Origin: Polaribacter sp. HaHaR_3_91
GTDB lineage: Bacteria > Bacteroidota > Bacteroidia > Flavobacteriales > Flavobacteriaceae
Assembly (NCBI RefSeq): GCF_019278525.1
Contig: NZ_CP058986.1
Location: 1,178,001 to 1,242,000, forward strand
Reading direction: 5' to 3'
DNA length: 64,000 nt
The notes under the pieces were generated by a model. It was not told where the DNA came from. It did no database searches and saw only the letters and a program-made list of their open reading frames with translations. The translations under genes were made by a program, and so were the position numbers. This document shows, piece by piece, positions 26,928-36,122 of this stretch (positions are counted from its first letter, which is position 1; each line of letters opens with the position of its first letter).

Positions 26928-27440
26928 TTAAAATCGTTTTCCAATACCGATTCCTATGGCCCAAGTACCTAAATCATTTGCACGATAATCGTATAAGACG
27001 GTAGGAGAAACATCCCAATGATTTCCAAATTCTATTTCATATTCCAGGCCTGTTCTTATAATAAAAAGATTCTCTTGTTTTTCTAACTCAACACCTGTAC
27101 CTAGTACTAAGACCCAATTTTTGTGAAACTTATAAAGTGCATCTATAGTTAAAACTACAGGGTACTCCTTTTCAACAAAAAGTTCATGTTCTTTTTCTAT
27201 TTCAAAAGTTTCAAGTTCTAAATCATTGTGTAAACCCACTCCCCATTTTTCATTAATCCAATATTCTAAATCCAATCCAATAGTAGGTACAATAACAGTT
27301 TTATTTCCATCGGATGTAGAGGTGGGAATATATGTATGGCTTAATACGGGGCTAACTCTAAAGTGTTTAAAGTGATTTTCTTGTGCGGTAGTAATAAAAC
27401 TAATAAAAGTAAATACGATTATTAAAATGGCTTTTTTCAA
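26928..27440 (-). CDS. Predicted outer membrane beta-barrel protein
   Basis: A 170-residue protein with a signal peptide (KKAILIIVFTFISFITTAQ) followed by alternating hydrophobic and polar beta strands and a C-terminal IGIGIGKRF, typical of small eight-stranded outer membrane barrels. The start codon is TTG at 27440; no ATG or GTG gives a better signal peptide. Pfam family not recognised; no clear partner gene. It is monocistronic, facing a repeat-rich gap on one side and tRNA-Pro on the other. Confidence 0.65.
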   Translation of the reverse strand: MKKAILIIVFTFISFITTAQENHFKHFRVSPVLSHTYIPTSTSDGNKTVIVPTIGLDLEYWINEKWGVGLHNDLELETFEIEKEHELFVEKEYPVVLTIDALYKFHKNWVLVLGTGVELEKQENLFIIRTGLEYEIEFGNHWDVSPTVLYDYRANDLGTWAIGIGIGKRF

Positions 27441-27681
27441 AATTATTTTATTTAGGCAGCAAAAATAACTATAAAAATAAATGCCAAATATGATATATGT
27501 TATTTTTTAAGAAAGATTTAGAAAATATTTAAATTGCTGTAATGTCAATTTAAGTCTTTAAGTAGTATTCTTTGTTGATGGAGTTTCTTAAACTGAGAGG
27601 GCGATTTTTGTAAGAAGTTATAATTTCGACAACTTTTAGACTTGATTCAATTTTCGATTTGATTTGTAGTTTTTGTAAAAT

Positions 27682-27718
27682 AAAAAAGCAGAATATTTTA
27701 AAAAATATTCTGCTTTTT
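27682..27718 (-). terminator. Terminator of tRNA-Pro
   Basis: GCAGAATATTTT pairs with AAAATATTCTGC around a two-base loop, with a T-run following on the minus strand. It begins next to the tRNA 3' end. Confidence 0.85.
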
Positions 27719-27719
27719 G

Positions 27720-27794
27720 TCGGGGTGGCAGGATTCGAACCTGCGACCTCCTCGTCCCAAACGAGGCGCGATGACCGGGCTACGCTACACCCCG
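27720..27794 (-). tRNA. tRNA-Pro (anticodon UGG)
   Basis: The reverse complement gives acceptor CGGGGTG/CACCCCG, anticodon stem CCTCG/CGAGG with loop TTTGGGA (anticodon TGG), T arm GCAGGTTCGAATCCTGC and discriminator A. C1 at the 5' end is the usual tRNA-Pro feature. Confidence 0.96.
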
Positions 27795-27820
27795 AAAATT
27801 GATACATCAATTTGCGAGTG

Positions 27821-27828
27821 CAAATATA
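27821..27828 (-). promoter_or_regulatory. -7 box of the tRNA-Pro promoter
   Basis: On the minus strand TATATTTG matches TAnnTTTG, 27 bp upstream of the mature tRNA 5' end. A -33 TTTG is not evident. Confidence 0.5.
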
Positions 27829-27876
27829 GAATAATATTTATATATTTAATGAAAATTTAATTTTATTTTTAAAAAA

Positions 27877-28959
27877 ATGAAGCAATCTATTTATTTCTTT
27901 TTCGTCTATTTTAGTTTTATTGTATTTGGGTTTTCTCAAAGTAAAGAGTATGAGTTAATTGTGCCTAATTTAACAAATCCGTGGGGTTTTACTTTTTTAC
28001 CGGATAACGCTATGTTAATTACAGAGAAAGAAGGAAAGCTAATTCATTTTAAAGATGGAGTAAAAACAGAAGTAAAAGGTGTTCCAGAAATTTACCTGAG
28101 AGGTCAGGGTGGATTTTTAGATATTGAGTTGCATCCTAATTATCAAAATAATAATTGGATTTATTTTACCTACGCATCATCCGAAGGAAAAGGAAGTGGA
28201 GGAAATACCAGTTTAATGAGAGCAAAATTAAAAAACAATCAATTAATAGATAAACAGGTCTTATACAAAGCAAGTCCTAATTCTTCTAGAGGACAGCATT
28301 TTGGTTCTAGAATAACTTTTGATGAAGAAAACCATGTTTATTTTAGTGTAGGAGATAGAGGAAATAGAGATGAATATCCGCAAGATATTACAAAAGATGG
28401 CGGAAAAATATATCGGTTAAATGATGATGGTACTATCCCTAAAGACAATCCTTTTGTAAGTGTTAATAATGCAAAAAAAGCAATTTATAGTTATGGACAT
28501 AGAAATCCACAAGGGATGGAAGTGAATCCAGAAACAAAAGAAATTTGGTCTCACGAACATGGTCCGAAAGGAGGAGATGAAATAAATATTATTAAAATTG
28601 GTAAGAATTACGGTTGGCCTAAAGTGAGTTATGGTGTTAATTATAGTGGTACTAAATTTACAGATAATACTTCTTTGCCGAATATGGAAAACCCCATTTA
28701 TTATTGGACACCCTCTATTGCACCAAGTGGTATGGCTTTTATCAACAGTAAAAAATATGGTAAATGGAACGGTAATTTATTAATTGGTTCTTTAAAGTTT
28801 CAATATTTAACAAGATGTATTTTAAAAGGAAATAAAGTTTTTAAAGAAGTAAAAATGCTTAAAGATATCGGGAGAGTCCGTTCTATAGAACAAGGTTTAG
28901 ATGGTTTTATATATGTTGGTGTAGAAAATTTAGGGATTATTAAATTACTCCCAGAATAA
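27877..28959 (+). CDS. PQQ-dependent sugar dehydrogenase-like secreted protein (glucose/sorbosone dehydrogenase family)
   Basis: A 360-residue six-bladed beta-propeller with a signal peptide (residues 1-20, ending FGFSQ). Family signatures: NPWGFTFLPDN near the start, GGFLDIELHPNY, HFGSRITFDEENHVYFSVGDRG, YGHRNPQGM and the conserved EHGPKGGDEIN. Family members oxidise aldose sugars in the periplasm with PQQ as cofactor, passing electrons to the respiratory chain. Exact substrate not deducible. It is a single gene upstream of trxB. Confidence 0.9.
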   Translation: MKQSIYFFFVYFSFIVFGFSQSKEYELIVPNLTNPWGFTFLPDNAMLITEKEGKLIHFKDGVKTEVKGVPEIYLRGQGGFLDIELHPNYQNNNWIYFTYASSEGKGSGGNTSLMRAKLKNNQLIDKQVLYKASPNSSRGQHFGSRITFDEENHVYFSVGDRGNRDEYPQDITKDGGKIYRLNDDGTIPKDNPFVSVNNAKKAIYSYGHRNPQGMEVNPETKEIWSHEHGPKGGDEINIIKIGKNYGWPKVSYGVNYSGTKFTDNTSLPNMENPIYYWTPSIAPSGMAFINSKKYGKWNGNLLIGSLKFQYLTRCILKGNKVFKEVKMLKDIGRVRSIEQGLDGFIYVGVENLGIIKLLPE

Positions 28960-29034
28960 TATTTCAATTTTATAAACTTATTTTTCCATTGTTAAAACTT
29001 ATAAACAATCGTGTTATAAAGGAATAAAAAAGAA

Positions 29035-29042
29035 TATTTTTG
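29035..29042 (+). promoter_or_regulatory. Candidate -7 box of trxB
   Basis: TATTTTTG fits TAnnTTTG, 26 bp before the trxB ATG. No -33 TTTG at standard spacing. Confidence 0.4.
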
Positions 29043-29067
29043 TTATCCATAATCAAATAAATTTAAA

Positions 29068-30015
29068 ATGTCAGATACAATAGAAAAAATAAAATGTTTA
29101 ATTATTGGTTCTGGTCCTGCCGGTTATACCGCAGCAATATATGCAGCTAGAGCAGACATGAAACCTGTAATGTATACAGGAATGCAAATGGGAGGGCAAT
29201 TAACAACTACAACCGAGGTTGATAATTTTCCGGGATATCCAGAAGGTACAGATGGTACTGCAATGATGACAGATTTACAAAAACAAGCAGAACGTTTTGG
29301 TACAGAAGTTCGTTTTGGTTTGGTAACAAGTGTAGAATTAAGTGACAAAGTTGGCGGAATTCATAAAGTTATTGTGGATGAGTCTAAACATATTGAAGCA
29401 GAAACCATAATTATTTCTACAGGAGCTACTGCAAAATATTTAGGGATAGAGAGTGAGCAGCGTTTAATTGGTGGTGGAGTTTCGGCTTGTGCTACATGTG
29501 ATGGTTTTTTCTATAAAGGACAAGATGTAGTTGTTGTTGGTGCAGGAGATACTGCAGCAGAAGAAGCTACATACTTATCTAATATTTGTAGTAAGGTTAC
29601 TATTTTAGTTCGTAAAGATTTTATGAGAGCTTCTAAAGCGATGCAACATAGAGTTAATAAAACTAAAAATATTGAAGTTTTATACAACACAGAAATAGAT
29701 GAGGTTTTAGGCTCTAATGTAGTAGAAGGTGTAAGAGCAATTAACAATCAAACAAAGGAAACTACGGATATTGCAGTTACTGGAGTTTTTATTGCAATTG
29801 GTCATAAACCTAATTCAGATTTGTTTAAAGGTGTTTTAGATATGGATGAAACTGGGTATTTAATTACCAAAGGGAAATCTACAAAAACAAATTTACCAGG
29901 AGTCTTTGCAGCTGGAGATATTCAAGATAAAGAATACAGACAAGCAGTAACTGCCGCAGGTACAGGTTGTATGGCAGCTTTAGATGCAGAGCGTTATTTA
30001 GGTGCCTTAGAATAG
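29068..30015 (+). CDS. trxB: Thioredoxin reductase
   Basis: A 315-residue NADPH-dependent flavoprotein that reduces thioredoxin. The FAD-binding motif GSGPAGYTAAIYAAR is at about residues 14-28, the redox-active pair Cys141/Cys144 in SACATCDGF, the NADPH motif GAGDTAAEEA follows, and the C-terminal FAD segment GVFAAGDIQDKEYRQAVTAAG is intact. Usual length. It stands alone, ending in a strong terminator, and could supply the thiol peroxidases of this window with electrons through thioredoxin. Confidence 0.96.
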   Translation: MSDTIEKIKCLIIGSGPAGYTAAIYAARADMKPVMYTGMQMGGQLTTTTEVDNFPGYPEGTDGTAMMTDLQKQAERFGTEVRFGLVTSVELSDKVGGIHKVIVDESKHIEAETIIISTGATAKYLGIESEQRLIGGGVSACATCDGFFYKGQDVVVVGAGDTAAEEATYLSNICSKVTILVRKDFMRASKAMQHRVNKTKNIEVLYNTEIDEVLGSNVVEGVRAINNQTKETTDIAVTGVFIAIGHKPNSDLFKGVLDMDETGYLITKGKSTKTNLPGVFAAGDIQDKEYRQAVTAAGTGCMAALDAERYLGALE

Positions 30016-30033
30016 AGTATTTTAAATATAGCA

Positions 30034-30071
30034 TAAAAAAAGAGATTACATTAAAATGTAATCTCTTTTTT
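30034..30071 (+). terminator. Bidirectional terminator between trxB and the J-domain gene
   Basis: AGAGATTACAT pairs with ATGTAATCTCT around a 4-nt loop, with A-run before and T-run after. It serves trxB and, on the other strand, the convergent gene. Confidence 0.9.
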
Positions 30072-30093
30072 ATTTATCTTTTAAAGAAAGTCT

Positions 30094-30540
30094 TTAAACA
30101 GTTACAGAAGCTTTCATAGATTTTCTGTAAGTAAAAGAGTTAAAAATATTTCTTTTACCAAAGTTGTTCATTGATTTCGCATTTACAAATTTTCCAAAAA
30201 GTATTTTACTAACACCAAAGTATTCGTATTTATTACCATCTGTAAAAGTTACTTCTAATAACATACTTTTGTGATGCCAGTCTGCAACTTGAAACTCTGT
30301 AATAGTTGTTTTATAAGCATCTAAATTAGCTGCTTTAGTTTCTGGAGCTATACTTACTAAGAAATGATACCCATCTATAATTTGAGTACTCATAAGATCT
30401 GCTTCCTCCTTTTTAGCGTCATCAGTAAATTTATCTGGATGCCATTCCTTAACTAAACCTCTATAAGCTTTCTTTAAATCTTTTAAATCTATAGGACCTT
30501 CTACTTTAAAAAGTTTTTTATATTCTTTAATACGTTTCAT
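30094..30540 (-). CDS. J-domain protein fused to a KTSC domain
   Basis: A 148-residue protein in two parts. Residues about 5-60 form a DnaJ J-domain with the HPD motif at 34-36 (VKEWHPDKF), which would stimulate a DnaK-type chaperone. Residues about 90-140 match KTSC: HKSMLLEVTFTDGNKYEYFGV, then FGKFVNAKSMNNF and a NSFTYRKSM end. KTSC domains are often linked to nucleic-acid or tRNA-synthetase proteins, with unclear function. The gene is monocistronic, sharing a terminator with trxB. Confidence 0.8.
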   Translation of the reverse strand: MKRIKEYKKLFKVEGPIDLKDLKKAYRGLVKEWHPDKFTDDAKKEEADLMSTQIIDGYHFLVSIAPETKAANLDAYKTTITEFQVADWHHKSMLLEVTFTDGNKYEYFGVSKILFGKFVNAKSMNNFGKRNIFNSFTYRKSMKASVTV

Positions 30541-30776
30541 TCGTGTGTTTTCAAATTGCGTGCAAAAGTATTGATATTAAATGGATTATAATGCAATAAA
30601 AGTTTATTAAATTATAAAGAGAGGTTTTAAAGGTTTAATTTCTTTTAATTAGAACAAATTTATCGCTCCCTAAAACAGTTTTTTTTTATTGTTAAAGTTG
30701 ATAGTTAACTGATTTTTATCATTTTATTACCAGGTTTTCTTTCGCATCTTTAGAGATATCTTTAAAGTATTTTATT

Positions 30777-31550
30777 ATGAAAACGAGCATTTCTTATTTC
30801 GAAACCAAAACCGAATTTCGTCTGTTTGTAACGAAGTCATTTTCAAGTTTAGTAAAATTAAAAAAGGAAGAAAAACAAATCGATTTTAATCAATTGGTTT
30901 TAAAAATTTTACCTGAAATTAGAAAGTATGTAAATCAAAGATTAAATACAGCGATAAAAAAAGGTCACTTTTCTAAAAAAAAATATAAAGCAGATGATAT
31001 TATAGATCAACTTTTTATTACTATTTATGATACTATTGATGAAGTAGAAAATGAAGGTGATTTCTATTTATGGTTGTATAAAAAAACGAATGATTTATTA
31101 GAAGACGTTATTGTTGAAGAAGAGTTTAATGAATTGTTTTTCAAAAACATTGATGATTATTCTAAACCAGATTGGGATGAAATGCAAGAAGAATTTAGCA
31201 TAGACGGAGAGGGAGATTTATTACTGTTAGAAGAAATAGATGATGTTACTTATTCAGATAACGAATATAGCTTAGATCATGTATTTGTAGAAGATGATGA
31301 GAAAGATTTGGTAGATAAATTAGATACACAATTAGGGGAAGATAAGGTGAATGCACATATAGAATTAGTACTGCACAATATGCCTGTTGCGATGCGTATT
31401 GTTTTCTATTTATTTACAAATCAAAAATTAAAAATAGAGGAAATTGCAGAAATACAGAAAAAGTCAATTCCAGAAATAGAAAAACTTCTAAGTGATGCTA
31501 AAAAAGCAATACAAAGAAGTTTGTTTAATAGATATTCTGTATCTGATTAA
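30777..31550 (+). CDS. Sigma-70-like RNA polymerase factor with long acidic linker
   Basis: A 257-residue protein. Residues about 38-115 resemble sigma region 2 (LVLKILPEIRKYVNQRL, DDIIDQLFITIYDTI, LYKKTNDLLEDV). Residues about 195-250 form a region-4 helix-turn-helix (MPVAMRIVFYLFTNQKLKIE then IAEIQKKSIPEIEKLLSDAK). Between them lie some 80 very acidic residues, which is unusual for ECF sigma factors. No anti-sigma gene is adjacent. It could be a specialised sigma factor or an inactive RNA-polymerase-binding relative. Confidence 0.65.
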   Translation: MKTSISYFETKTEFRLFVTKSFSSLVKLKKEEKQIDFNQLVLKILPEIRKYVNQRLNTAIKKGHFSKKKYKADDIIDQLFITIYDTIDEVENEGDFYLWLYKKTNDLLEDVIVEEEFNELFFKNIDDYSKPDWDEMQEEFSIDGEGDLLLLEEIDDVTYSDNEYSLDHVFVEDDEKDLVDKLDTQLGEDKVNAHIELVLHNMPVAMRIVFYLFTNQKLKIEEIAEIQKKSIPEIEKLLSDAKKAIQRSLFNRYSVSD

Positions 31551-31594
31551 TATTTTAAAACGGAGGTTCTTAAATCACTTTTTATATGATTGAT

Positions 31595-31627
31595 AAAAAA
31601 ATCACTTTAATAAGAAGTGATTTTTTT
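31595..31627 (-). terminator. Bidirectional terminator overlapping the acid phosphatase stop codon
   Basis: ATCACTT pairs with AAGTGAT around a 7-nt loop with A- and T-runs outside. It lies between the convergent sigma-like and acid phosphatase genes and includes the phosphatase stop codon. Confidence 0.75.
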
Positions 31628-32422
31628 ATGACGAATAGAGTCTTTTTGAGAATCGGTCCAATTATAGTTTCCTTCATAAATACCTTTTGTTTCCCAATCT
31701 CCATACATTGGGTTTGGTAAAACAATATATTTATTCCCAAAAGAAGTATGTAAACTATCAGTGTTTTTATTCCTCTTATCAGTAGTGCTATTTTCGAATA
31801 TTGATGAAAAGTCAGACAAATTATCACCTAATAATAATACAATTTCATGGGTTTTGTTTACGTGACTTCTTCTTGTTCCTTTTTCGCTACTATTGGTTTT
31901 TAAAAGTACGTGAGTTTCATCAGCAAAAGGAAAATCCTTTAATTGTAGGTTTTCGATGGTTTCTTTTGTCTGTGCTGCAGATCTATTAGAAATATAAAAT
32001 ACAGCTACATTTTTACTTTTTGCATACTTAAAAAAAGCGAGTGCTCCTGGTATTGCATTTGCTTTTTTCTGTGCTACCCATTCTGCCCATCTATCTGATG
32101 TGTAGTTTTCATCTAACTCAATTTGTTTACCAGAATACGGACTGTTGTCTAAAAGAGTTTCGTCTATATCTGTTACAATAGCTATTGGCTTTTCAGAATC
32201 ATTATTGGCAAGAATTTGATCTAATCTAAGTTGTGCTAAATTATATGCTTGGTAAGTTAACGCTTTGTATTCTGCAGCATTTTGAACCCATAATAAAGAT
32301 TGTATGGTATGCTCTTTAATAGGAGTATTATTTATAGTTTGTTGTTTAATTGTGGTAATCTGAGTTTTACATCCTAAAAAGATGAATGCAGCAAAAAGAG
32401 AAAAAAATATTTTATTTTTCAT
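31607..32422 (-). CDS. 5'-nucleotidase, lipoprotein e(P4) family (class C acid phosphatase)
   Basis: A 271-residue HAD-superfamily lipoprotein (lipobox FIFLGC, Cys18). The nucleophile motif is TDIDET with Asp85 and Asp87, followed by the family-specific DNSPY, a YISNRS motif II and VLLLGDNLSDF near the metal site. e(P4) proteins dephosphorylate nucleotides such as NMN at the outer membrane or in the periplasm, helping scavenge nucleosides and phosphate. It is monocistronic between two terminators. Confidence 0.93.
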   Translation of the reverse strand: MKNKIFFSLFAAFIFLGCKTQITTIKQQTINNTPIKEHTIQSLLWVQNAAEYKALTYQAYNLAQLRLDQILANNDSEKPIAIVTDIDETLLDNSPYSGKQIELDENYTSDRWAEWVAQKKANAIPGALAFFKYAKSKNVAVFYISNRSAAQTKETIENLQLKDFPFADETHVLLKTNSSEKGTRRSHVNKTHEIVLLLGDNLSDFSSIFENSTTDKRNKNTDSLHTSFGNKYIVLPNPMYGDWETKGIYEGNYNWTDSQKDSIRHKKITSY

Positions 32423-32500
32423 TATAAATTATGTTTTGTAAATACTAAAGTACTTCAAAATTAATATAATTTTAATTATTCTATGAATGTTTAGGGTATA

Positions 32501-32532
32501 AAAAAAACCATCAAAAAAAATGATGGTTTTTA
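32501..32532 (-). terminator. Terminator of the beta-oxidation operon
   Basis: AAAACCATCA pairs with TGATGGTTTT around an A-rich loop, 120 bp past the acyl-CoA dehydrogenase stop. Oligo-T follows on the minus strand. Confidence 0.7.
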
Positions 32533-32590
32533 CAACAAACAACTAATTTTTAACCTAAAAGTAAGATTAAATTTTTATTATATAATGATA

Positions 32591-32641
32591 GTCAGTTGAG
32601 TTTGAAGAAGAATTTGAAAACTTCGACAAACTCAATTTGAC
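32591..32641. repeat. Imperfect inverted repeat, flavobacterial intergenic type
   Basis: GTCAGTTGAGTTTG and CAAACTCAATTTGAC form arms around a 22-bp spacer, with the core ACTTCGACAAACTCAATTTG, a sequence type I recognise as common between genes in flavobacteria. It lies 12 bp past the acyl-CoA dehydrogenase stop. No ORF. Confidence 0.55.
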
Positions 32642-32652
32642 ATCAAGAGTTT

Positions 32653-34449
32653 TTAGAAGCAGTATTTATTTTCTGCTTTTACTTTTTCTGCGATTTCGTT
32701 ACGTAAATCTACAATATCTGGGTAGTTTTGGTACTTCGTAAAACGTTTTAATCCCATTAACATCATACGCTGTTCATCACCTTCGGCAAAAGAAATAATA
32801 CTTTCTTTCCCTTTTTCTTCAATAATATCTACTGCATGATATAAGTATAATTTAGACATGGCAATCTGTACAGATTGTGCTTCTTCACTAGTGCGTTTTA
32901 CGTTTTTTTCTGTTCTTAAAATAGCAGATTCTGCCATATAAATTTCAATTAAAATATCTGAAGCTGCAAGTAATAATTGCTGATGTTCTTCTATTTCTGG
33001 ACCATATTTTTGAAGTGCTGCACCGGCAACCATTAAAAATGTTTTCTTTAGTTTGGAAATCATCAGTTTTTCTTCAGAAAATAATTCAGAAAAATCAGGA
33101 GTATCAAAAGAAGGAATTCCCATTAAGCTATTTGCAACTTCTGTTGCAGGGCCTAATAAATCAACATGACCTTTCATCGCTTTTTTAATAAGCATTCCTA
33201 CAGAAAGCATTCTGTTAATTTCGTTAGTTCCTTCGTAAATACGCGCAATTCTTGCATCTCTCCAAGCAGATTCCATCGGAGTTTCTTCAGAGAATCCCAT
33301 TCCACCAAAAATTTGAATTCCTTCGTCCGCACAATTTTGGACATCTTCAGAAACGGCCACTTTTAAAATAGAACATTCAATAGCATATTCTTCTACACCT
33401 TTTAATTCTGCTTCTTGATGTGTGTTTCCAGCTTCTACTCTTAAGGCAATTCTATCTTCAATATCTTTAGAAGCTCTATAAGTTGCAGATTCGCCAACAT
33501 AGGAATTCGTTGCCATTTCTGCTAATTTTACTTTAATAGCACCAAAATCTGAAATAGGAGTTTTAAATTGTTTACGTTCGTTTGCATATTTTACAGCATG
33601 TGTAACAATTCTTCTTTGAGAGTCTAAACAAGCAGCAGCTAATTTAATTCGCCCAACATTTAAAGCATTCATGGCAATTTTAAAACCTTCCCCACGTCCT
33701 GCTAACATGTTTTCTACAGGAACTACAGTATCATTAAAAAATACTTGTCTTGTTGATGAAGCTCTAATTCCTAATTTATGTTCTTCTTCTCCTAATGTAA
33801 TTCCATTAGGGTTTTCCTTATCAAATTCAACAATAAAACCTGTTATGTTTTTATCACCTTCTATACGAGCAAAAACGATCATTAAACGACAAAAACCTGC
33901 GTTTGAAATCCACATTTTTTGTCCATTAATTTTATATGATTTTCCATCAGCTGACAATTCAGCAGTTGTTTTACCAGAGTTTGCATCCGATCCAGCACCT
34001 GGTTCAGTTAAGCAATAAGCTCCAAACCATTCTCCAGTAGCTAATTTTGGAACATATTTTTGTTTTTGTTCCTCTGTACCATATAAAGTAATTGGCATAG
34101 TTCCAATTCCCGTATGTGCACCAAAAGCAGTACTAAAAGAACCTGTTCCAGAAGAAATATAATCGCAGGTTAAAACCGTAGAAACAAACCCCATTCCTAA
34201 ACCCTCATAAGCTTCAGGAACTGCTACTCCTAAAAAACCTAATTCACCAGCTTTACGCATTACTTCTTCTGTAAGTGCGTAATCTTTTGCTTCAAAACGT
34301 GCTTTATGAGGAATAATTTCTCTGTCATTAAATTCAGTAACAGCCTCTTTCATCATTTGTTGCTCTTCAGAAAAATCTTCTGGAGTAAATATATCTTCAC
34401 AGTTTGTTTCCTTAACAAGGAATTGACCACCTCTTAATAAATCTGCCAT
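32653..34449 (-). CDS. Acyl-CoA dehydrogenase family protein
   Basis: A 598-residue flavoprotein performing the first beta-oxidation step. The ACAD core is complete: YCLTEPGAGSDANSG for FAD and substrate binding, the KMWISNAGF segment, GEGFKIAMNALNVGRI, and the C-terminal signature ARIYEGTNEINRMLSVGMLI. About 170 further residues form the extra helical domain found in very-long-chain-type enzymes. It is the last enzyme of the minus-strand operon with thiolase and the dehydrogenase/hydratase fusion, separated from thiolase by a four-helix-bundle gene. Confidence 0.94.
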   Translation of the reverse strand: MADLLRGGQFLVKETNCEDIFTPEDFSEEQQMMKEAVTEFNDREIIPHKARFEAKDYALTEEVMRKAGELGFLGVAVPEAYEGLGMGFVSTVLTCDYISSGTGSFSTAFGAHTGIGTMPITLYGTEEQKQKYVPKLATGEWFGAYCLTEPGAGSDANSGKTTAELSADGKSYKINGQKMWISNAGFCRLMIVFARIEGDKNITGFIVEFDKENPNGITLGEEEHKLGIRASSTRQVFFNDTVVPVENMLAGRGEGFKIAMNALNVGRIKLAAACLDSQRRIVTHAVKYANERKQFKTPISDFGAIKVKLAEMATNSYVGESATYRASKDIEDRIALRVEAGNTHQEAELKGVEEYAIECSILKVAVSEDVQNCADEGIQIFGGMGFSEETPMESAWRDARIARIYEGTNEINRMLSVGMLIKKAMKGHVDLLGPATEVANSLMGIPSFDTPDFSELFSEEKLMISKLKKTFLMVAGAALQKYGPEIEEHQQLLLAASDILIEIYMAESAILRTEKNVKRTSEEAQSVQIAMSKLYLYHAVDIIEEKGKESIISFAEGDEQRMMLMGLKRFTKYQNYPDIVDLRNEIAEKVKAENKYCF

Positions 34450-34498
34450 ATTTTTGTTTTTTTTAGATTATAGAAGAAAGAAAATAGAAAAATGACCA

Positions 34499-34861
34499 TT
34501 ATTGGAGGTTCCTTTGAAATCCCATAGTCATTCGTGGGAATTCTTCTATTTTTTCTTCAATTTTTTTTAAATTAATTTCAGTAATATACTGCCTATGTTT
34601 TGCTACTAATAGTTGAGTTCCTAATTCAAAAGAAGAGCCTAAAGAAATATCTAAGAAATGACTGAAAGATTTATTCGTTCTAGAAGAACCTTCAGCAATA
34701 TTACTTGGCATAGACACAGAACATTTACTTATTTGTGAACTTAAATCATATCTTTCATGCTTTGGAAAGTTTAATAACAAGTCAGAAATATCATTTGTAA
34801 TCTCTAAACCGAGTTTCCAAATTTTTAAATTCTTGTAATTATGTCTTTGCTTAGCACACAT
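34499..34861 (-). CDS. Four-helix-bundle protein (23S rRNA intervening-sequence type), copy 1
   Basis: A 120-residue helical protein of the S23/TIGR02436 family, first known from intervening sequences in 23S rRNA genes and also free-standing. Signatures: [45 protein letters not shown] and [10 protein letters not shown]. Function is not established; related bundles include the Avd accessory protein of diversity-generating retroelements, but no reverse transcriptase is present. It sits between thiolase and acyl-CoA dehydrogenase genes, with a paralogue in the next gap upstream. Confidence 0.88.
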   Translation of the reverse strand: MCAKQRHNYKNLKIWKLGLEITNDISDLLLNFPKHERYDLSSQISKCSVSMPSNIAEGSSRTNKSFSHFLDISLGSSFELGTQLLVAKHRQYITEINLKKIEEKIEEFPRMTMGFQRNLQ

Positions 34862-34902
34862 CTATTTATCTCTTATCTTTTTTCTTTGTTCTCTTTTTTA
34901 TT

Positions 34903-36096
34903 TTATGAAAGAAATTCAAAAACACCCGCAGCACCTTGTCCTGTACCAACACACATTGTAACCATTCCGTATTTGTTTTTCATATCGCGTTTACGCATTT
35001 CATCAAATAACTGCACAGATAATTTTGCTCCTGTACAACCTAAAGGATGTCCTAATGCAATGGCTCCTCCATTAACATTTACAATGTCTTGGTTTAAATC
35101 TAATTCACGCATTACTGCTAAAGACTGAGAAGCAAATGCTTCATTCAATTCAATTAGCTCGATATCTTTTTGTTGTAAACCAGCTTGTTTTAAAACTTTA
35201 GGGATTGCAGCAACAGGCCCAATTCCCATAATTCTTGGTTCTACACCCGCAGCAGCATAATTTACTACTCTTGCAATTGGTTCTAGATTTAATTCTTTCA
35301 CCATTTCTTCACTCATTACCATAACAAAAGCAGCACCATCACTCATTTGTGATGAGTTACCTGCAGTTACACTTCCACCAGCAGCAAAAACCGGACGTAA
35401 TTTATTTAAAATAGCTGTTGAGGTTCCTGCTCTTGGACCTTCATCTTTATTTACGGTATATTTTTTTGTAGCTTTCTTTCCGTTTGCATCTAAATAAGTT
35501 TCTTCAACTTCTATAGGTACAATTTGGTCTTGAAAACGGTTTTCTGCTTGCGCTTTTAAAGCTTTCATATGAGAATTAAATGCAAATTCATCCTGATCTT
35601 CTCTAGAAACTTTAAATTGGTTTGCAACTGCTTCAGCCGTGTTTCCCATTCCCCAATAATAATCTGCATGACCAGATTTAATGGTGTCATAATTCAATTC
35701 TGGTTTAAAACCTGTCATTGGAACCGAACTCATGCTTTCTGCACCTCCGGCAATAATACAACTCGCCATTCCTGCATTAATTTTAGCTGCTGCCATGGCA
35801 ATTGTTTCTAATCCTGAAGAACAGAAACGGTTTACAGTTACACCAGGCACATCCACAGAGTTTAATCCTATTAAAGAAATAAATCGTGCCATGTTTAATC
35901 CTTGTGCTCCTTCTGGCATTGCATTACCAACCATAACATCATCGATGCGCTTTACATCTAAATTTGGAATTTCTTTCATCATGTGCTGAATGGTTTCTGC
36001 ACCTAATTCGTCTGCTCGTTTAAAGCGAAAAACACCTTTTGGAGCCTTTGCAACGGCAGTTCTATATGCTTTTACTATATATGCTTGTTTTGTCAT
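34903..36096 (-). CDS. fadA: Acetyl-CoA acyltransferase (3-ketoacyl-CoA thiolase)
   Basis: A 397-residue thiolase that cleaves 3-ketoacyl-CoA with CoA in the last beta-oxidation step. The nucleophilic cysteine lies in [14 protein letters not shown] (about residue 90), and the C-terminal catalytic segments [23 protein letters not shown] and [13 protein letters not shown] supply the His and second Cys. Usual length. It lies between two four-helix-bundle genes, with the multifunctional dehydrogenase/hydratase upstream. Confidence 0.95.
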   Translation of the reverse strand: MTKQAYIVKAYRTAVAKAPKGVFRFKRADELGAETIQHMMKEIPNLDVKRIDDVMVGNAMPEGAQGLNMARFISLIGLNSVDVPGVTVNRFCSSGLETIAMAAAKINAGMASCIIAGGAESMSSVPMTGFKPELNYDTIKSGHADYYWGMGNTAEAVANQFKVSREDQDEFAFNSHMKALKAQAENRFQDQIVPIEVEETYLDANGKKATKKYTVNKDEGPRAGTSTAILNKLRPVFAAGGSVTAGNSSQMSDGAAFVMVMSEEMVKELNLEPIARVVNYAAAGVEPRIMGIGPVAAIPKVLKQAGLQQKDIELIELNEAFASQSLAVMRELDLNQDIVNVNGGAIALGHPLGCTGAKLSVQLFDEMRKRDMKNKYGMVTMCVGTGQGAAGVFEFLS

Positions 36097-36122
36097 TAGT
36101 ATTAAGATTTTAGTATAAAGAA

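Noticed and set aside
27550..27810. 86-codon minus-strand ORF covering tRNA-Pro
   Set aside because: It reads through the tRNA gene and its terminator; the protein has no family resemblance.
33671..34018. 115-codon plus-strand ORF inside the acyl-CoA dehydrogenase gene
   Set aside because: Antisense to a complete, conserved enzyme; no upstream promoter or protein similarity.
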